Source: Gammaproteobacteria bacterium
Lineage (GTDB): Bacteria > Pseudomonadota > Gammaproteobacteria > Steroidobacterales > JACDCP01
Assembly (NCBI GenBank): GCA_013817465.1
Contig: JACDCP010000010.1
Span: 1-21,398, forward strand
Direction: 5' to 3'
Length of the DNA: 21,398 bases
Numbering within the stretch: the stretch's first letter is position 1; each line of letters starts with the position of its first letter. The notes under the pieces are model-generated. The model saw only the letters and a program-made list of their open reading frames with translations, ran no database searches and was not told the DNA's origin. The position numbers and the translations under genes were made by a program. Positions 1-7,553 of the stretch are shown in pieces.

Positions 1-2003
1 TCGCTGATCAGGATGACCTGACCGTCGCCCGGCAAGCCGGCAAGCGCGTTGCCGGCGGCGAATACCACAGTCTCGGTCTGCATCTCCACGGTCACGGCGA
101 AGCTCGCGGTCGGATCGAGCAGGGAGCCGTGATTTCCCTCGGTGAAGCGGACGATGCCGTAAGAGGTCAGGTTCGGACCGGGCATGCTGATGGTCGGCAG
201 CCCCATCTCGTCGACCAGCCGCTCCGTGGCCGAGTTCGGCACCACCGTGTCGCCCAGCACCTCCATCATATGAATCGGGTGCAGGGCGGCCGCCATCTCC
301 GCGAAATTGATCGGGTCACCCGAGTCGATCACTGTCTGCGCATCGCGGAAGAACTGGTTGAACAGGGTCGTGTCGGCAATCAGTCCTGCCGCCTCCAGAC
401 CAGCCGTGATGCGCGGCCCGAAGGACGGCGATTCCCGTATCAGCACCGAGATCGTGCCGCCCCCATTGGCCAGCGTCGCGGTGCGCACGTCGCTGTTGAC
501 CCCCAGATAAGTGGTGCCGACCATCGCGCCGAGCGACTGGCCGACGAAGTGGATACGATCGGCGTTCAGATCAGGAACCTGATCTGCGTTGAGATCGATA
601 ACCGGCACGGTGCGCGTCAGCGCGATCAGATCGGCGGCCGACTGGCGCAGATTATCGCGCGTCGTCGGCAGGCTCGTCAGGTTAATGTAGTGCGTGCCCG
701 ACGGATCGATGGACCCGTCCGGTCCCGGCGAGCTGTCGGCATTATTGACGAGGTCCAGATCGAAGGTGCGCTCATTGCCAGCCTGGAACAGTGGGTTCAT
801 CGGATCGGTCAGTCCGTGCAGCGGCTGGTCGATGGCGATAACCGCCCAGCCCGCATCGGCGAAGCCGTCGGCAAGGGCGAGCATGTCGGTTCGATTGCGC
901 GTGATGCCGTGCTGAAACACGATTACCGGCCAGCCTTCCGCCGGCTGGGAACCGCCGGCCATCACGAATGCGGAATTGACGTTCGGCAGGGTCAGCAGCG
1001 CGGGGATCACCAGCGTCTCGGTGGCGACCGGCACGGGATTGAAGCGCGTCAGAAAATTGCTCGTGGCGTCCAGCGGCGAGGGCCCGCCGAGCCAGAAGTC
1101 GGTGAGCGGTGCGGTCCGGCTCAGGTAGTACGGGACGCCGACTGTGCCAACGTAGACATCGGCGCTGCCCGTCAGCCGGGGATCAACCTGGCTCGTGTCG
1201 AGCCCGGCGAACTGCAAGCCCGCGGCCTGCGCTGTTGTCGTCGCGTCTACTGCCAGCATGACGTCAGTGTTGGACTGCGTCGAGAAGCTGAAGCTCGAGA
1301 CGATGGACGCGGGGTCGATGCCGACAGCCGAAGCGATGGCGAAGTGAGCGCCGGTGAGCTGCTTGATGGCATCGAGCGTCGGGTCGGGGAGCGTCGCCCC
1401 GTCCGCGAGCGCGTCCTTGATCGTCTGAAACACGTTGTCTGGCACGGCGGCTGTGCCGTCGCTGCTGCGGATGCCGTCGGTGAGAACCACGAGGTAGCCG
1501 CTCTTTTCGTTCAGCGGGCCGAGAGGCGTCAGCTCGAGGATGCTGTCGTTCGAGTCGATGTCCGGCGCGATGCCGATCGAATAGTCGGTGCCGGGCACGA
1601 GCGCGCTCACGAAACCGACCGTCGCCTTGGTTGCGGGATCGACCTGCACTTCGAAGACGTGTACGGTTTGACCGCCGAGCAGCGAGGCGGGGTCGAGGCT
1701 TTCGCTGAAGCGCGCGCGAATCGGCGCCGTGGTCGAATATCCGTCCAGTGTGTTGAGGGCCTGGGCGTTCGGCGTGAAGGCGGTCACCGGGAGATTCAAC
1801 GTGCCATCGGTGCTGCCGTTGAAGAACAAATCGTTCGGGAACGGCACGATTCCGCCCTGCGGGACGAACAGCGCCCGGAAAGAGCTCGGCGGCGCCGGCG
1901 AAGGTTCCTGGGAGGGCTGCTCCTCGGCCGGGTCGTTTGCCTCCGAGCATCCGCCGAGCAGGATTACGGCGCCGGCAAGCGCCGCGGCAGTGAATCTGAT
2001 CAT
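1..2003 (-). CDS. VolA/Pla-1-type lipoprotein lipase or phospholipase (partial, C-terminus outside window)
   Basis: The reading frame starts at the ATG at 2003-2001 and stays open to the left edge, giving at least 667 residues. The N-terminus is a lipoprotein signal: a short basic start, a hydrophobic run and the lipobox LLGGC with Cys19. Ser follows the Cys, which favours the outer membrane. After a Pro/Ser/Glu-rich linker comes FPNDLFF and GSTDGTLNLP, the N-terminal pattern I associate with VolA/Pla-1/cef extracellular lipases. An alpha/beta-hydrolase half follows, with VIVFQHGITRN (oxyanion region) and the nucleophile elbow GQSLG, Ser490 by my count. A probable role is hydrolysis of acyl esters or lysophospholipids at the cell surface; the substrate is inferred from the family only. 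It is divergent from rsmD across the hairpin-rich gap 2004-2247. A TATAAC box (minus strand, 2036-2031) could be its -10. Confidence 0.85.
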   Translation of the reverse strand, partial: MIRFTAAALAGAVILLGGCSEANDPAEEQPSQEPSPAPPSSFRALFVPQGGIVPFPNDLFFNGSTDGTLNLPVTAFTPNAQALNTLDGYSTTAPIRARFSESLDPASLLGGQTVHVFEVQVDPATKATVGFVSALVPGTDYSIGIAPDIDSNDSILELTPLGPLNEKSGYLVVLTDGIRSSDGTAAVPDNVFQTIKDALADGATLPDPTLDAIKQLTGAHFAIASAVGIDPASIVSSFSFSTQSNTDVMLAVDATTTAQAAGLQFAGLDTSQVDPRLTGSADVYVGTVGVPYYLSRTAPLTDFWLGGPSPLDATSNFLTRFNPVPVATETLVIPALLTLPNVNSAFVMAGGSQPAEGWPVIVFQHGITRNRTDMLALADGFADAGWAVIAIDQPLHGLTDPMNPLFQAGNERTFDLDLVNNADSSPGPDGSIDPSGTHYINLTSLPTTRDNLRQSAADLIALTRTVPVIDLNADQVPDLNADRIHFVGQSLGAMVGTTYLGVNSDVRTATLANGGGTISVLIRESPSFGPRITAGLEAAGLIADTTLFNQFFRDAQTVIDSGDPINFAEMAAALHPIHMMEVLGDTVVPNSATERLVDEMGLPTISMPGPNLTSYGIVRFTEGNHGSLLDPTASFAVTVEMQTETVVFAAGNALAGLPGDGQVILIS

Positions 2004-2038
2004 TGAGCTGGTCCCTCGTGCGCATGCGCGTGTTATAG

Positions 2039-2194
2039 AAAGTTGGAAAAGCCATTCATGGCTTTTCCAACTTTAGCGATCCGAAAAGGATGATTTTCGG
2101 ATCGCGAGCATTTTCAGGAACTTGCAATTCTCGAAAATGAAGATGCGACCCCGCATCGCATGAAAAGCGGTTGCAAACAGAAAGTGCAACGGCT
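2039..2194. repeat. Cluster of consecutive intergenic hairpins
   Basis: Five inverted repeats follow one another in the gap between the divergent lipase and rsmD genes. (1) 2039-2055 pairs perfectly with 2058-2074 (17 bp, 2-nt loop). (2) 2076-2087 pairs perfectly with 2094-2105 (12 bp, 6-nt loop). (3) 2109-2115 pairs with 2133-2139 (7 bp). (4) 2142-2147 pairs with 2152-2157 (6 bp, 4-nt loop). (5) 2166-2174 pairs with 2186-2194 with one mismatch. The stretch is visibly richer in A and T than the flanking genes. I see no open frame with protein character here. It could be a MITE or REP-derived mosaic, a structured leader or small RNA, or protein-binding sites; the sequence does not decide. Confidence 0.75.
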
Positions 2195-2247
2195 TGTCAG
2201 TGCGGAACAGGCGCGCTCCGCGATGGCGCTAAGACTAAACTGGTCAT

Positions 2248-2850
2248 TTGGTCGACTGCAAGGAGTGGCACTCTCTGAAGCGTGGAAAACCTCCCGGCCG
2301 GTTCCGGGTAATCGCGGGACGCTGGCGCGGCCGGCGCTTTCCGATCCCGCGGCTCGACGGCCTGCGCCCGACGCCGGACCGCGTCCGCGAGACCGCTTTC
2401 AATTGGCTGCAACCGGTCATCGACGGCGCTTGCTGTCTCGATCTGTACGCGGGCAGCGGAGCGCTCGGTGTCGAAGCCCTGTCGCGCGGCGCGCGGCGCG
2501 TGGTATTCGTCGAGCGGGATGCACAGGCAGTGGCCTCCCTGCGTAATCTGCTGTCTACACTCGACTCGGCGGATGCAGAGGTCGTGCGGGCCGATGCCTT
2601 GGCATTCCTCGACGGCCGGCCGCAGGCTTTCGACGTCGTTCTGCTCGACCCGCCATTTGCCGACGGCTTCCCGCAACGATTGTGTACACTGCTCGAAACC
2701 CGCGGATGGCTGGCCGCCCACGCACGGATTTTCCTCGAGCACGCACGGCGATCGGCAGTGCCGCCGCTGCCCGCGAACTGGACGCTGCATCGCAGCCGGC
2801 ACGCCGGGCAGGTCGCATTTCATCTGGCGCTGCGCTCGGCGCCCGCATGA
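2248..2850 (+). CDS. rsmD: 16S rRNA (guanine966-N2)-methyltransferase RsmD
   Basis: This is an AdoMet-dependent methyltransferase that modifies G966 of 16S rRNA during small-subunit assembly in the cytoplasm. Visible hallmarks are the N-terminal GRFRVIAGRWRGRRFPIP stretch, TPDRVRETAFNWL, the AdoMet-binding DLYAGSGALGVEALSRGA and the catalytic VLLDPPF. About 190-200 residues is normal for the family. No ATG or GTG start fits. The longest frame begins with TTG at 2248. A good Shine-Dalgarno sequence (AAGGAG, 2260-2265) lies downstream of that TTG and sits 9 nt before an in-frame CTG at 2275, which would give a product starting MKRGKPPGRF. The true start is therefore uncertain. The stop TGA (2848-2850) overlaps the first bases of a palindromic repeat. 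coaD follows on the same strand beyond two repeats, the usual rsmD-coaD pairing. Confidence 0.93.
   Translation: MVDCKEWHSLKRGKPPGRFRVIAGRWRGRRFPIPRLDGLRPTPDRVRETAFNWLQPVIDGACCLDLYAGSGALGVEALSRGARRVVFVERDAQAVASLRNLLSTLDSADAEVVRADALAFLDGRPQAFDVVLLDPPFADGFPQRLCTLLETRGWLAAHARIFLEHARRSAVPPLPANWTLHRSRHAGQVAFHLALRSAPA
2260..2265 (+). promoter_or_regulatory. Shine-Dalgarno sequence that questions the rsmD start
   Basis: AAGGAG lies inside the longest rsmD frame, 9 nt upstream of an in-frame CTG (2275-2277) and downstream of the TTG at 2248. The homologous part of RsmD starts just after the CTG. This suggests translation may start at CTG. Confidence 0.5.
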
Positions 2851-2934
2851 AAATGGGGACATTCCTGATTTCCGGGCTACCAGATCTCTGGTTGCCACGA
2901 TTCGTCGGCGAAAATCAGGAATGTCCCCATTTTC
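2849..2934. repeat. Long palindromic repeat, GGGGACATTCC type, copy 1
   Basis: The arms 2849-2874 and 2909-2934 are 26-nt inverted repeats with one mismatch and contain GGGGACATTCCTGATTT. The central part forms its own hairpin (2875-2896: GGC-ACCAGA paired with TCTGGT-GCC). The arms are near-identical to copy 3 at 14413-14501, and a variant lies at 8068-8142. The element starts inside the rsmD stop codon. It looks like a REP/MITE-type element mobilised by a RAYT (Y1) transposase, but none is encoded in this window. Confidence 0.9.
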
Positions 2935-2937
2935 AAG

Positions 2938-3024
2938 AAAAAGGTACCGGATTTATTTATTCTTCTTCTTGAGCCCGGCATCCTTCTCCGGCAGGCAACG
3001 CATAAATAAATCCGGTACCTTTTT
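2938..3024. repeat. Long palindromic repeat, GGTACCGGATTTATTT type
   Basis: The arms 2938-2960 and 3002-3024 are perfect 23-nt inverted repeats built on AAAAAGGTACCGGATTTA and separated by 41 nt. The element starts three bases after copy 1 of the other palindrome and is unrelated to it in sequence. Its right arm ends three bases before the coaD start codon, so it replaces the region where a ribosome binding site would be. This is a REP/MITE-like element of unknown family. Confidence 0.88.
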
Positions 3025-3027
3025 TTC

Positions 3028-3531
3028 ATGAAGATCGGCGCAATGTATCCCGGGACGTTCGACCCCATTACGAACGGCCACTATGACCTCGTGCGGCGCG
3101 CCTGCCGCCTGTTCGACCGTGTCGTCATCGCGATCGCGGCTAATCCCGGCAAGGCGCCGATGTTTTCGCTGGACGAACGCGTCGCGCTGGCGGAGGCGGT
3201 ACTGGATGACCTGGACCATGTCGAAGTCCGTGGCTACGAGGGCCTCACGGTGGAATTCGCGCGCACCCACGGCCTCGACGTCATGCTGCGCGGGCTGCGG
3301 GCCGTTTCCGACTTCGAGTACGAGTTCCAGCTTGCGACCATGAGCCGCCAGCTCAACGAGCAGGTAGAGACCGTGTTCCTGACTCCGACCGAGAAATACG
3401 CCTACATTTCGTCGGGGCTGGTGCGCGAGATTGCCATGCTGGGTGGTGACGTCTCGAAATTCGTCCATCCCAGGGTCGAGGCGGAACTTTGCAAGCGTCG
3501 CCAGTCAATGCGCGGCGGAGAGCGGGGATGA
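3028..3531 (+). CDS. coaD: Phosphopantetheine adenylyltransferase
   Basis: CoaD transfers an adenylyl group from ATP to 4'-phosphopantetheine, giving dephospho-CoA, the fourth step of coenzyme A synthesis in the cytoplasm. The 167-residue product is of standard length. It starts KIGAMYPGTFDPITNGH, which contains the T/HxGH nucleotidyltransferase signature. It continues with GLRAVSDFEYEFQL and ends with the ISSGLVREIA motif, the family's ISS-x-x-VREIA block. The ATG at 3028 is the natural start because homology begins at residue 2. No Shine-Dalgarno sequence precedes it; the bases before the ATG are the T-run of the adjacent palindrome. The stop overlaps the ggt start by 4 nt (ATGA), so the two are probably translationally coupled. 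coaBC, acting earlier in the same pathway, lies 5.4 kb downstream. Confidence 0.97.
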   Translation: MKIGAMYPGTFDPITNGHYDLVRRACRLFDRVVIAIAANPGKAPMFSLDERVALAEAVLDDLDHVEVRGYEGLTVEFARTHGLDVMLRGLRAVSDFEYEFQLATMSRQLNEQVETVFLTPTEKYAYISSGLVREIAMLGGDVSKFVHPRVEAELCKRRQSMRGGERG

Positions 3532-5216
3532 CTGTCTGCAAACGGTTGGCCCGGCACGGCTTCATCGCTTTTCTGCTGCTGCCGGCCGTGGCCATCGCGG
3601 CTGGCCAACGGGTGCCGGACCAGGCGGCCATCGCGAGCGCGCATCCGCTGGCCACCGAGGCCGGACTCGAGATACTCGAGCAGGGCGGCAATGCTTTTGA
3701 TGCCGCGGTGGCTGTCAGCGCCGCTCTGGCCGTCGTCGAGCCCTATTCGTCCGGAACGGGAGGCGGCGGATTCTGGCTGCTGCATCAGGCTTCGAGCGAC
3801 AGAGATGTCTTTGTCGACGGGCGCGAGGTCGCCCCGTGCGCCGCGACGAAGGACATGTATCTCGATGAGGAGGGCAATCCGATCCCGCGCCTGTCCCTCG
3901 ACGGCCCGCTGGCGGCCGGCATCCCGGGCCACCCCGCCGCCCTTGCTCACATCGCCAGTCAATACGGCCGGCTGCCGCTCGCAGCGAGCCTGGCGCCTGC
4001 GATCCGTTACGCCGCGGAGGGCTTCCCGGCCTATGAGCGCATCCGCGACGGGCTCGAGTTCAAGCGTGAGCTGATCGGCCGCTGGCCGGCCGCAGCAGAG
4101 ATCTTCCTCGACGACGGGGAGGTTCCCGCGGAAGGCGCGCTCATCAGACAACCCGAGCTGGCAGCCACTCTGCGCGTGCTTGCAGAGAAAGGCCGGGATG
4201 GCTTTTATGCCGGAGAGGTTGCGCGGCGGCTCGTGCAGGGCGTGCGGGATGCCGGGGGCATCTGGACGCTCGCCGATCTCGCCAGTTATCGGGTCGTGGA
4301 GCGGGAGCCGATTCACGCCGACTACAGGGGCGTGCGCATCACGACCGCGCCGCCGCCTTCGGCCGGCGGCGTTGCGCTCATCGAGATATTGAATATCCTC
4401 TCCGCCTATGAGCTGAAGGCGCTCGAGGGAGCGGCGCGCAAGCACCTCGTGGTCGAGGCCATGCGCCGCGCCTATCGCGACCGCGCCGAATTCCTCGGCG
4501 ATCCGGATTTCGTCGATGCGCCCCTGAAGCGATTGCTGCATCCCTGGTACGCCGCCGGTCTGCGAAACTCCATCCGCACGGATCGCGCCACGCCCAGCTC
4601 GATGCTGCCGGGCATCCGGCCGGCCGGAACGCAGGGCACACAGACCACTCACTTCTCGGTGCTCGATGGCGAAGGCAATCGCGTCGCCGCGACCCTGTCG
4701 ATCAATTTCTGGTTCGGCTCGGGTTTCATGCCCGAGGGGACGGGCGTGCTGCTCAACAACGAGATGAACGATTTCTCTATCAAGCCCGGTGTGCCGGACG
4801 GCTACCAGCTCGTCGGCGCGGATGCGAACGCCATCGCGCCGGGCAAGCGCATGCTCTCCAGCATGATGCCCACCGTGCTGGAGTCCGATGAGGGCATTGC
4901 CATCCTGGGCACGCCCGGCGGCAGCCGCATCATCAGCATGGTGCTGCTGGGCACGCTGGCCTGGATCGACGGCGCAAGCGCGGAACAGATGGTCGCTTTG
5001 CCGCGTTATCATCATCAGTATCTGCCCGACCAGGTTTTTTACGAGACGGCTGCGTTGAGCGAGGAAGAACAGGCGGCATTGCGAGCAATGGGCCACGAGC
5101 TCGCCGCGACCGAGGATGAATACGGCAACATGCAGGTGGTCACCTGGGATTTCGAGAACGGTGAGGTCGAAGCGGCGTCCGACCCACGCGGCGTAGGCGA
5201 AGGGTTGGTTTATTGA
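3528..5216 (+). CDS. ggt: Gamma-glutamyltranspeptidase
   Basis: This enzyme hydrolyses or transfers the gamma-glutamyl group of glutathione and related compounds, usually in the periplasm. The ATG at 3528 overlaps the coaD stop and gives a 562-residue precursor whose N-terminus (KRLARHGFIAFLLLPAVAIAAG) is a Sec signal peptide. An earlier in-frame ATG at 3489 lies inside coaD and would bury the signal peptide. Hallmarks are SSGTGGGGFWL, VDGREVAP, the autocleavage site Q|TTHFSVLD with Thr373 as nucleophile and first residue of the small subunit, LLNNEMNDFS, MLSSMMPT and GTPGGSRI. All expected residues are present, so it should be active. ggt is not part of the coaD-mutM block in E. coli and looks like a lineage-specific insertion here. 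Its TGA is the first triplet of a REP-like unit. Confidence 0.96.
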   Translation: MTVCKRLARHGFIAFLLLPAVAIAAGQRVPDQAAIASAHPLATEAGLEILEQGGNAFDAAVAVSAALAVVEPYSSGTGGGGFWLLHQASSDRDVFVDGREVAPCAATKDMYLDEEGNPIPRLSLDGPLAAGIPGHPAALAHIASQYGRLPLAASLAPAIRYAAEGFPAYERIRDGLEFKRELIGRWPAAAEIFLDDGEVPAEGALIRQPELAATLRVLAEKGRDGFYAGEVARRLVQGVRDAGGIWTLADLASYRVVEREPIHADYRGVRITTAPPPSAGGVALIEILNILSAYELKALEGAARKHLVVEAMRRAYRDRAEFLGDPDFVDAPLKRLLHPWYAAGLRNSIRTDRATPSSMLPGIRPAGTQGTQTTHFSVLDGEGNRVAATLSINFWFGSGFMPEGTGVLLNNEMNDFSIKPGVPDGYQLVGADANAIAPGKRMLSSMMPTVLESDEGIAILGTPGGSRIISMVLLGTLAWIDGASAEQMVALPRYHHQYLPDQVFYETAALSEEEQAALRAMGHELAATEDEYGNMQVVTWDFENGEVEAASDPRGVGEGLVY

Positions 5217-5235
5217 GGGTCGATTGAAATCGGCC
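5214..5235 (+). repeat. 22-nt REP-like unit (GYAGGG head), copy a
   Basis: The unit begins TGAGGG and carries the small hairpin CGATT-GA-AATCG. It aligns in length and ends (GGCC) with the other four 22-nt units in the window. Its first three bases are the ggt stop codon. Together with copy b it brackets the short convergent gap between ggt and mutM. It is the most divergent copy. Confidence 0.6.
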
Positions 5236-5301
5236 GTGCCGGGCGGGGCCGCACGAATCGGCTTTACCGGTAATTATTTCACCAGCGACGCCTGAAGCTA
5301 T

Positions 5302-5323
5302 GCAGGGGGGCATTCATTCCGCC
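5302..5323 (+). repeat. 22-nt REP-like unit (GYAGGG head), copy b
   Basis: The unit begins GCAGGG and ends CATTCATTCCGCC, closely matching copy e at 16644-16665. It ends one base before the mutM stop codon (TGA, read on the minus strand at 5327-5325). Confidence 0.7.
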
Positions 5324-5324
5324 A

Positions 5325-6140
5325 TCAGTGCTGGCAGCGAGCGCAGTAGTACGTCGAGCGCTGTCCCAGAGTGATTGCACGCACCGGTGAGCGACAGCGC
5401 CGGCACGCCCGGCCTTCGCGCCCGTACACGCGAAGATCCTGCGCAAAGTGGCCGGGGGAGCCTTCACCATCGGAATAATCCCGCAGGGTAGTTCCGCCCG
5501 CACGCAGGGCATCATGCAGCACTGCCGTCACCGCACCGGCCAGTCGCTCCATGCGCGGCAGCGAGATCCGGCCCGCTGCGCGTTTCGGGTGAATGCCGGC
5601 GCGGAACAGGGCTTCGCTGGCGTAAATGTTGCCGATGCCGACGACGATGCGGCTGTCCATCAGGAACGGCTTGACCGCCAGGCGGCGGCCGCGAGCCCGA
5701 TCGTGCAGGTACGAGCCGTTGAACGCGCTTTCGAGTGGCTCCGGACCCAGGCTCGCGAGCAACGGGTGGGCGAGCGGATCGCCCTGAGTCCAAAGCAATG
5801 AGCCGAACCGACGGGGGTCGGTAAAGCGCAGGCTGCGACCCGTGTCCAGCACGATGTCGATATGATCGTGAGCGCCCGGCGGAGTATCAGAAAATACCAT
5901 CCGCAGGCTTCCGGACATGCCGAGATGCAGGAGCGCGCTGCCGGCGGCGGTGTCGAGCAGCAGGTATTTCGCGCGGCGGCGCACGCTTTCGATGCGCTGA
6001 CCGGGCAATTCCTCGATGAGGCTCCGCGGCACCGGCCAGCGCAACCTCGGTTCGCGTACCCGCATCTGGGTGACGATATGGCCGCGAAGCTGCGGTTCAA
6101 TGCCGCGCCGCGTGGTCTCGACCTCGGGAAGCTCTGGCAT
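5325..6140 (-). CDS. mutM: Formamidopyrimidine-DNA glycosylase (Fpg/MutM)
   Basis: This bifunctional base-excision glycosylase and AP lyase removes 8-oxoguanine and formamidopyrimidines. The 271-residue product has the full family plan. The N-terminus PELPEVETTRRG includes the catalytic Pro2 and Glu3. RRAKYLLL carries the conserved Lys, LHLGMSGSLR follows, and MDSRIVVGIGNIYASEALF is the helix-two-turn-helix region. The C-terminus has a zinc finger, C-RRC then C-ARC, around the typical GQRSTYYC. The start is fixed by the need for Pro at position 2 after Met removal. It is convergent with ggt and divergent from the desaturase. Its position between coaD and rpmG matches E. coli. Confidence 0.97.
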   Translation of the reverse strand: MPELPEVETTRRGIEPQLRGHIVTQMRVREPRLRWPVPRSLIEELPGQRIESVRRRAKYLLLDTAAGSALLHLGMSGSLRMVFSDTPPGAHDHIDIVLDTGRSLRFTDPRRFGSLLWTQGDPLAHPLLASLGPEPLESAFNGSYLHDRARGRRLAVKPFLMDSRIVVGIGNIYASEALFRAGIHPKRAAGRISLPRMERLAGAVTAVLHDALRAGGTTLRDYSDGEGSPGHFAQDLRVYGREGRACRRCRSPVRAITLGQRSTYYCARCQH

Positions 6141-6197
6141 GATTAATGCTTATCGAATGAATATCGCGGTGGAAGGCGGCAAAGCCCCCGCCTAATG

Positions 6198-6203
6198 TAT
6201 AAT
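6198..6203 (+). promoter_or_regulatory. Candidate -10 box for the desaturase gene
   Basis: A perfect TATAAT lies in the mutM/desaturase divergent gap. No good -35 sits 16-18 nt upstream, so an activator or other contacts may be needed. A transcript from here would carry a leader of about 100 nt before the GTG start at 6312. Confidence 0.45.
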
Positions 6204-6311
6204 GCCTGCTCATCTTTGGGGGAATGTGATACCGCTCGACGCACGCTTTGAAGGCATCGGGCACGATAAGCTATGTCTGGCGCAAGCGGCGCGCTCAACG
6301 AGGAACTGTTA

Positions 6312-7502
6312 GTGGTCGATTATCTCTATGGAATTCTGGGGCTGAGCTTCTGGGGCTATGTCCTGGCCACGTTTCTCATGGTCGAAATGACCATCCTGGG
6401 CGTGACCCTGTACCTGCATCGCGATCAGTGCCACCGCGGCCTGGAGCTGCATCCGGCCGCGCGCCATTTCTTCCGGTTCTGGAACTATCTGACCACGGGC
6501 ATGGGGACTCGCAGCTGGGTTGCCGTGCACCGCAAGCATCATGCGCTGTGCGAGACGGAGCAGGATCCGCACAGCCCCAAGATTCTCGGCCTGAAGAAGG
6601 TCCTGCTCGAGGGCGCGGAGCTTTACAAGGCCGAGGCCGCAAAGCCGGAAACGCTCGAGAAATACGGCCGCGGCTGCCCCGACGACTGGCTGGAGCGGAA
6701 CGTCTACGGCCGCTACACCTTCGGCGGTATCGTGCTGCTCGTGCTGCTGGAGCTGGTCCTGTTCGGCGTGCCGGCTATCATCATGATCGCCGTGCAGATG
6801 ATGGCGATCCCATTCCTCGCCGCAGGGGTGATCAATGGTGTCGGCCACCATTCCGGCTACCGGAATTTTGAGTGCGATGACGCCGCGACGAACATTGTGC
6901 CTTGGGGCGTTCTGCTCGGCGGCGAAGAGCTGCACAACAATCATCATGCCTTCCCGAGCTCGGCGAAGTTCTCGGCCCGCCGTTGGGAATTCGACATCGG
7001 CTGGCTCGCGATTCGCACGCTTCAGTTTTTCGGCCTCGCGCGCGTCAAGAAGATTCTGCCTCGGCCAATCGTTTCCGCGAAGGCCGGACACGTCGATCTG
7101 GAAACGGTGCGCGCAGTCATCATCAATCGCATGCACGTATTGCGCGATTACACGCGGACAGTCACGCTTCCCGTCTTTCGCAAGGAACGCGCGGCCGCGG
7201 GCGCGGGCGCGGGCGCGCTGATGCGGCGGGCGCGCAAATTGCTCGTGCGCCAGCCGGCGCTGCTCGACGAAAAGTCGCGCGCACGGCTCGACCAGATACT
7301 CGACAGGAACCACGCGCTCAAGACAGTGCACGACTTCCGCGAGAGCCTGCGCACGCTCTGGGCAGGCGCGAACGTCAGCAACGACCGGTTGCTCGCCGAC
7401 CTGAAGGACTGGTGCGCGCGCGCAGAGGCGAGCGGCATCCAGGCGCTGGAGGAATTTGCGCAGACGCTGCGCGGCTACTCGATGGCTCCGATTCGGGTCT
7501 GA
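6312..7502 (+). CDS. Membrane fatty-acid desaturase (delta-9/DesA type) with extra C-terminal domain
   Basis: This is a di-iron membrane desaturase expected to introduce a double bond into saturated acyl chains in the inner membrane. I chose GTG at 6312 because GAGGAA (6300-6305) lies 6 nt upstream and the product then begins MVDYLYGILGLSFW, like DesA proteins. The ATG at 6273 would add 13 residues. Counted from the GTG there are 396 residues. The three histidine boxes are HRDQCH (36-41), HRKHH (73-77) and HNNHH (208-212), with GVGHH at 176-180 and hydrophobic segments around 5-35 and 138-175. Residues from about 262 on are not part of the desaturase core. From about 312 to 390 (PALLDEKSRARLDQIL, LKDWCARAEASGIQALEEFA) they resemble the C-terminal end of ISL3-family transposases. 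It is inserted between mutM and rpmG compared with E. coli. Confidence 0.92.
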   Translation: MVDYLYGILGLSFWGYVLATFLMVEMTILGVTLYLHRDQCHRGLELHPAARHFFRFWNYLTTGMGTRSWVAVHRKHHALCETEQDPHSPKILGLKKVLLEGAELYKAEAAKPETLEKYGRGCPDDWLERNVYGRYTFGGIVLLVLLELVLFGVPAIIMIAVQMMAIPFLAAGVINGVGHHSGYRNFECDDAATNIVPWGVLLGGEELHNNHHAFPSSAKFSARRWEFDIGWLAIRTLQFFGLARVKKILPRPIVSAKAGHVDLETVRAVIINRMHVLRDYTRTVTLPVFRKERAAAGAGAGALMRRARKLLVRQPALLDEKSRARLDQILDRNHALKTVHDFRESLRTLWAGANVSNDRLLADLKDWCARAEASGIQALEEFAQTLRGYSMAPIRV

Positions 7503-7524
7503 ATCGGCCCTCCTGACGACTGCG

Positions 7525-7553
7525 AAAAAAACCCGCCCATCGGCGGGCTTTTC
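7525..7553. terminator. Bidirectional Rho-independent terminator
   Basis: CCCGCC (7532-7537) pairs with GGCGGG (7542-7547) across a CATC loop. It has an A-run on the left (7525-7531) and CTTTTC on the right, so it can end both the desaturase transcript (+) and the rpmB-rpmG transcript (-). Confidence 0.88.

Noticed and set aside
129..2006. 625-codon open frame on the plus strand
   Set aside because: It is antisense to the lipase gene, whose protein has a lipobox, a GxSxG elbow and family motifs. The plus frame is Arg/Gly-rich without recognisable motifs, typical of a GC-rich shadow frame.
2019..2030. GCGCATGCGC palindrome upstream of the lipase start
   Set aside because: Short GC-rich palindromes of this size are expected by chance here, and nothing else marks it as an operator.
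2849..3024. CRISPR-like or attC-like array
   Set aside because: The two palindromes differ in sequence and there are no regular spacers or integrase, so REP/MITE-type repeats explain them better.
3402..5096. 564-codon open frame on the minus strand
   Set aside because: It lies antisense to ggt, which is complete with all catalytic motifs. The antisense product has no family features.
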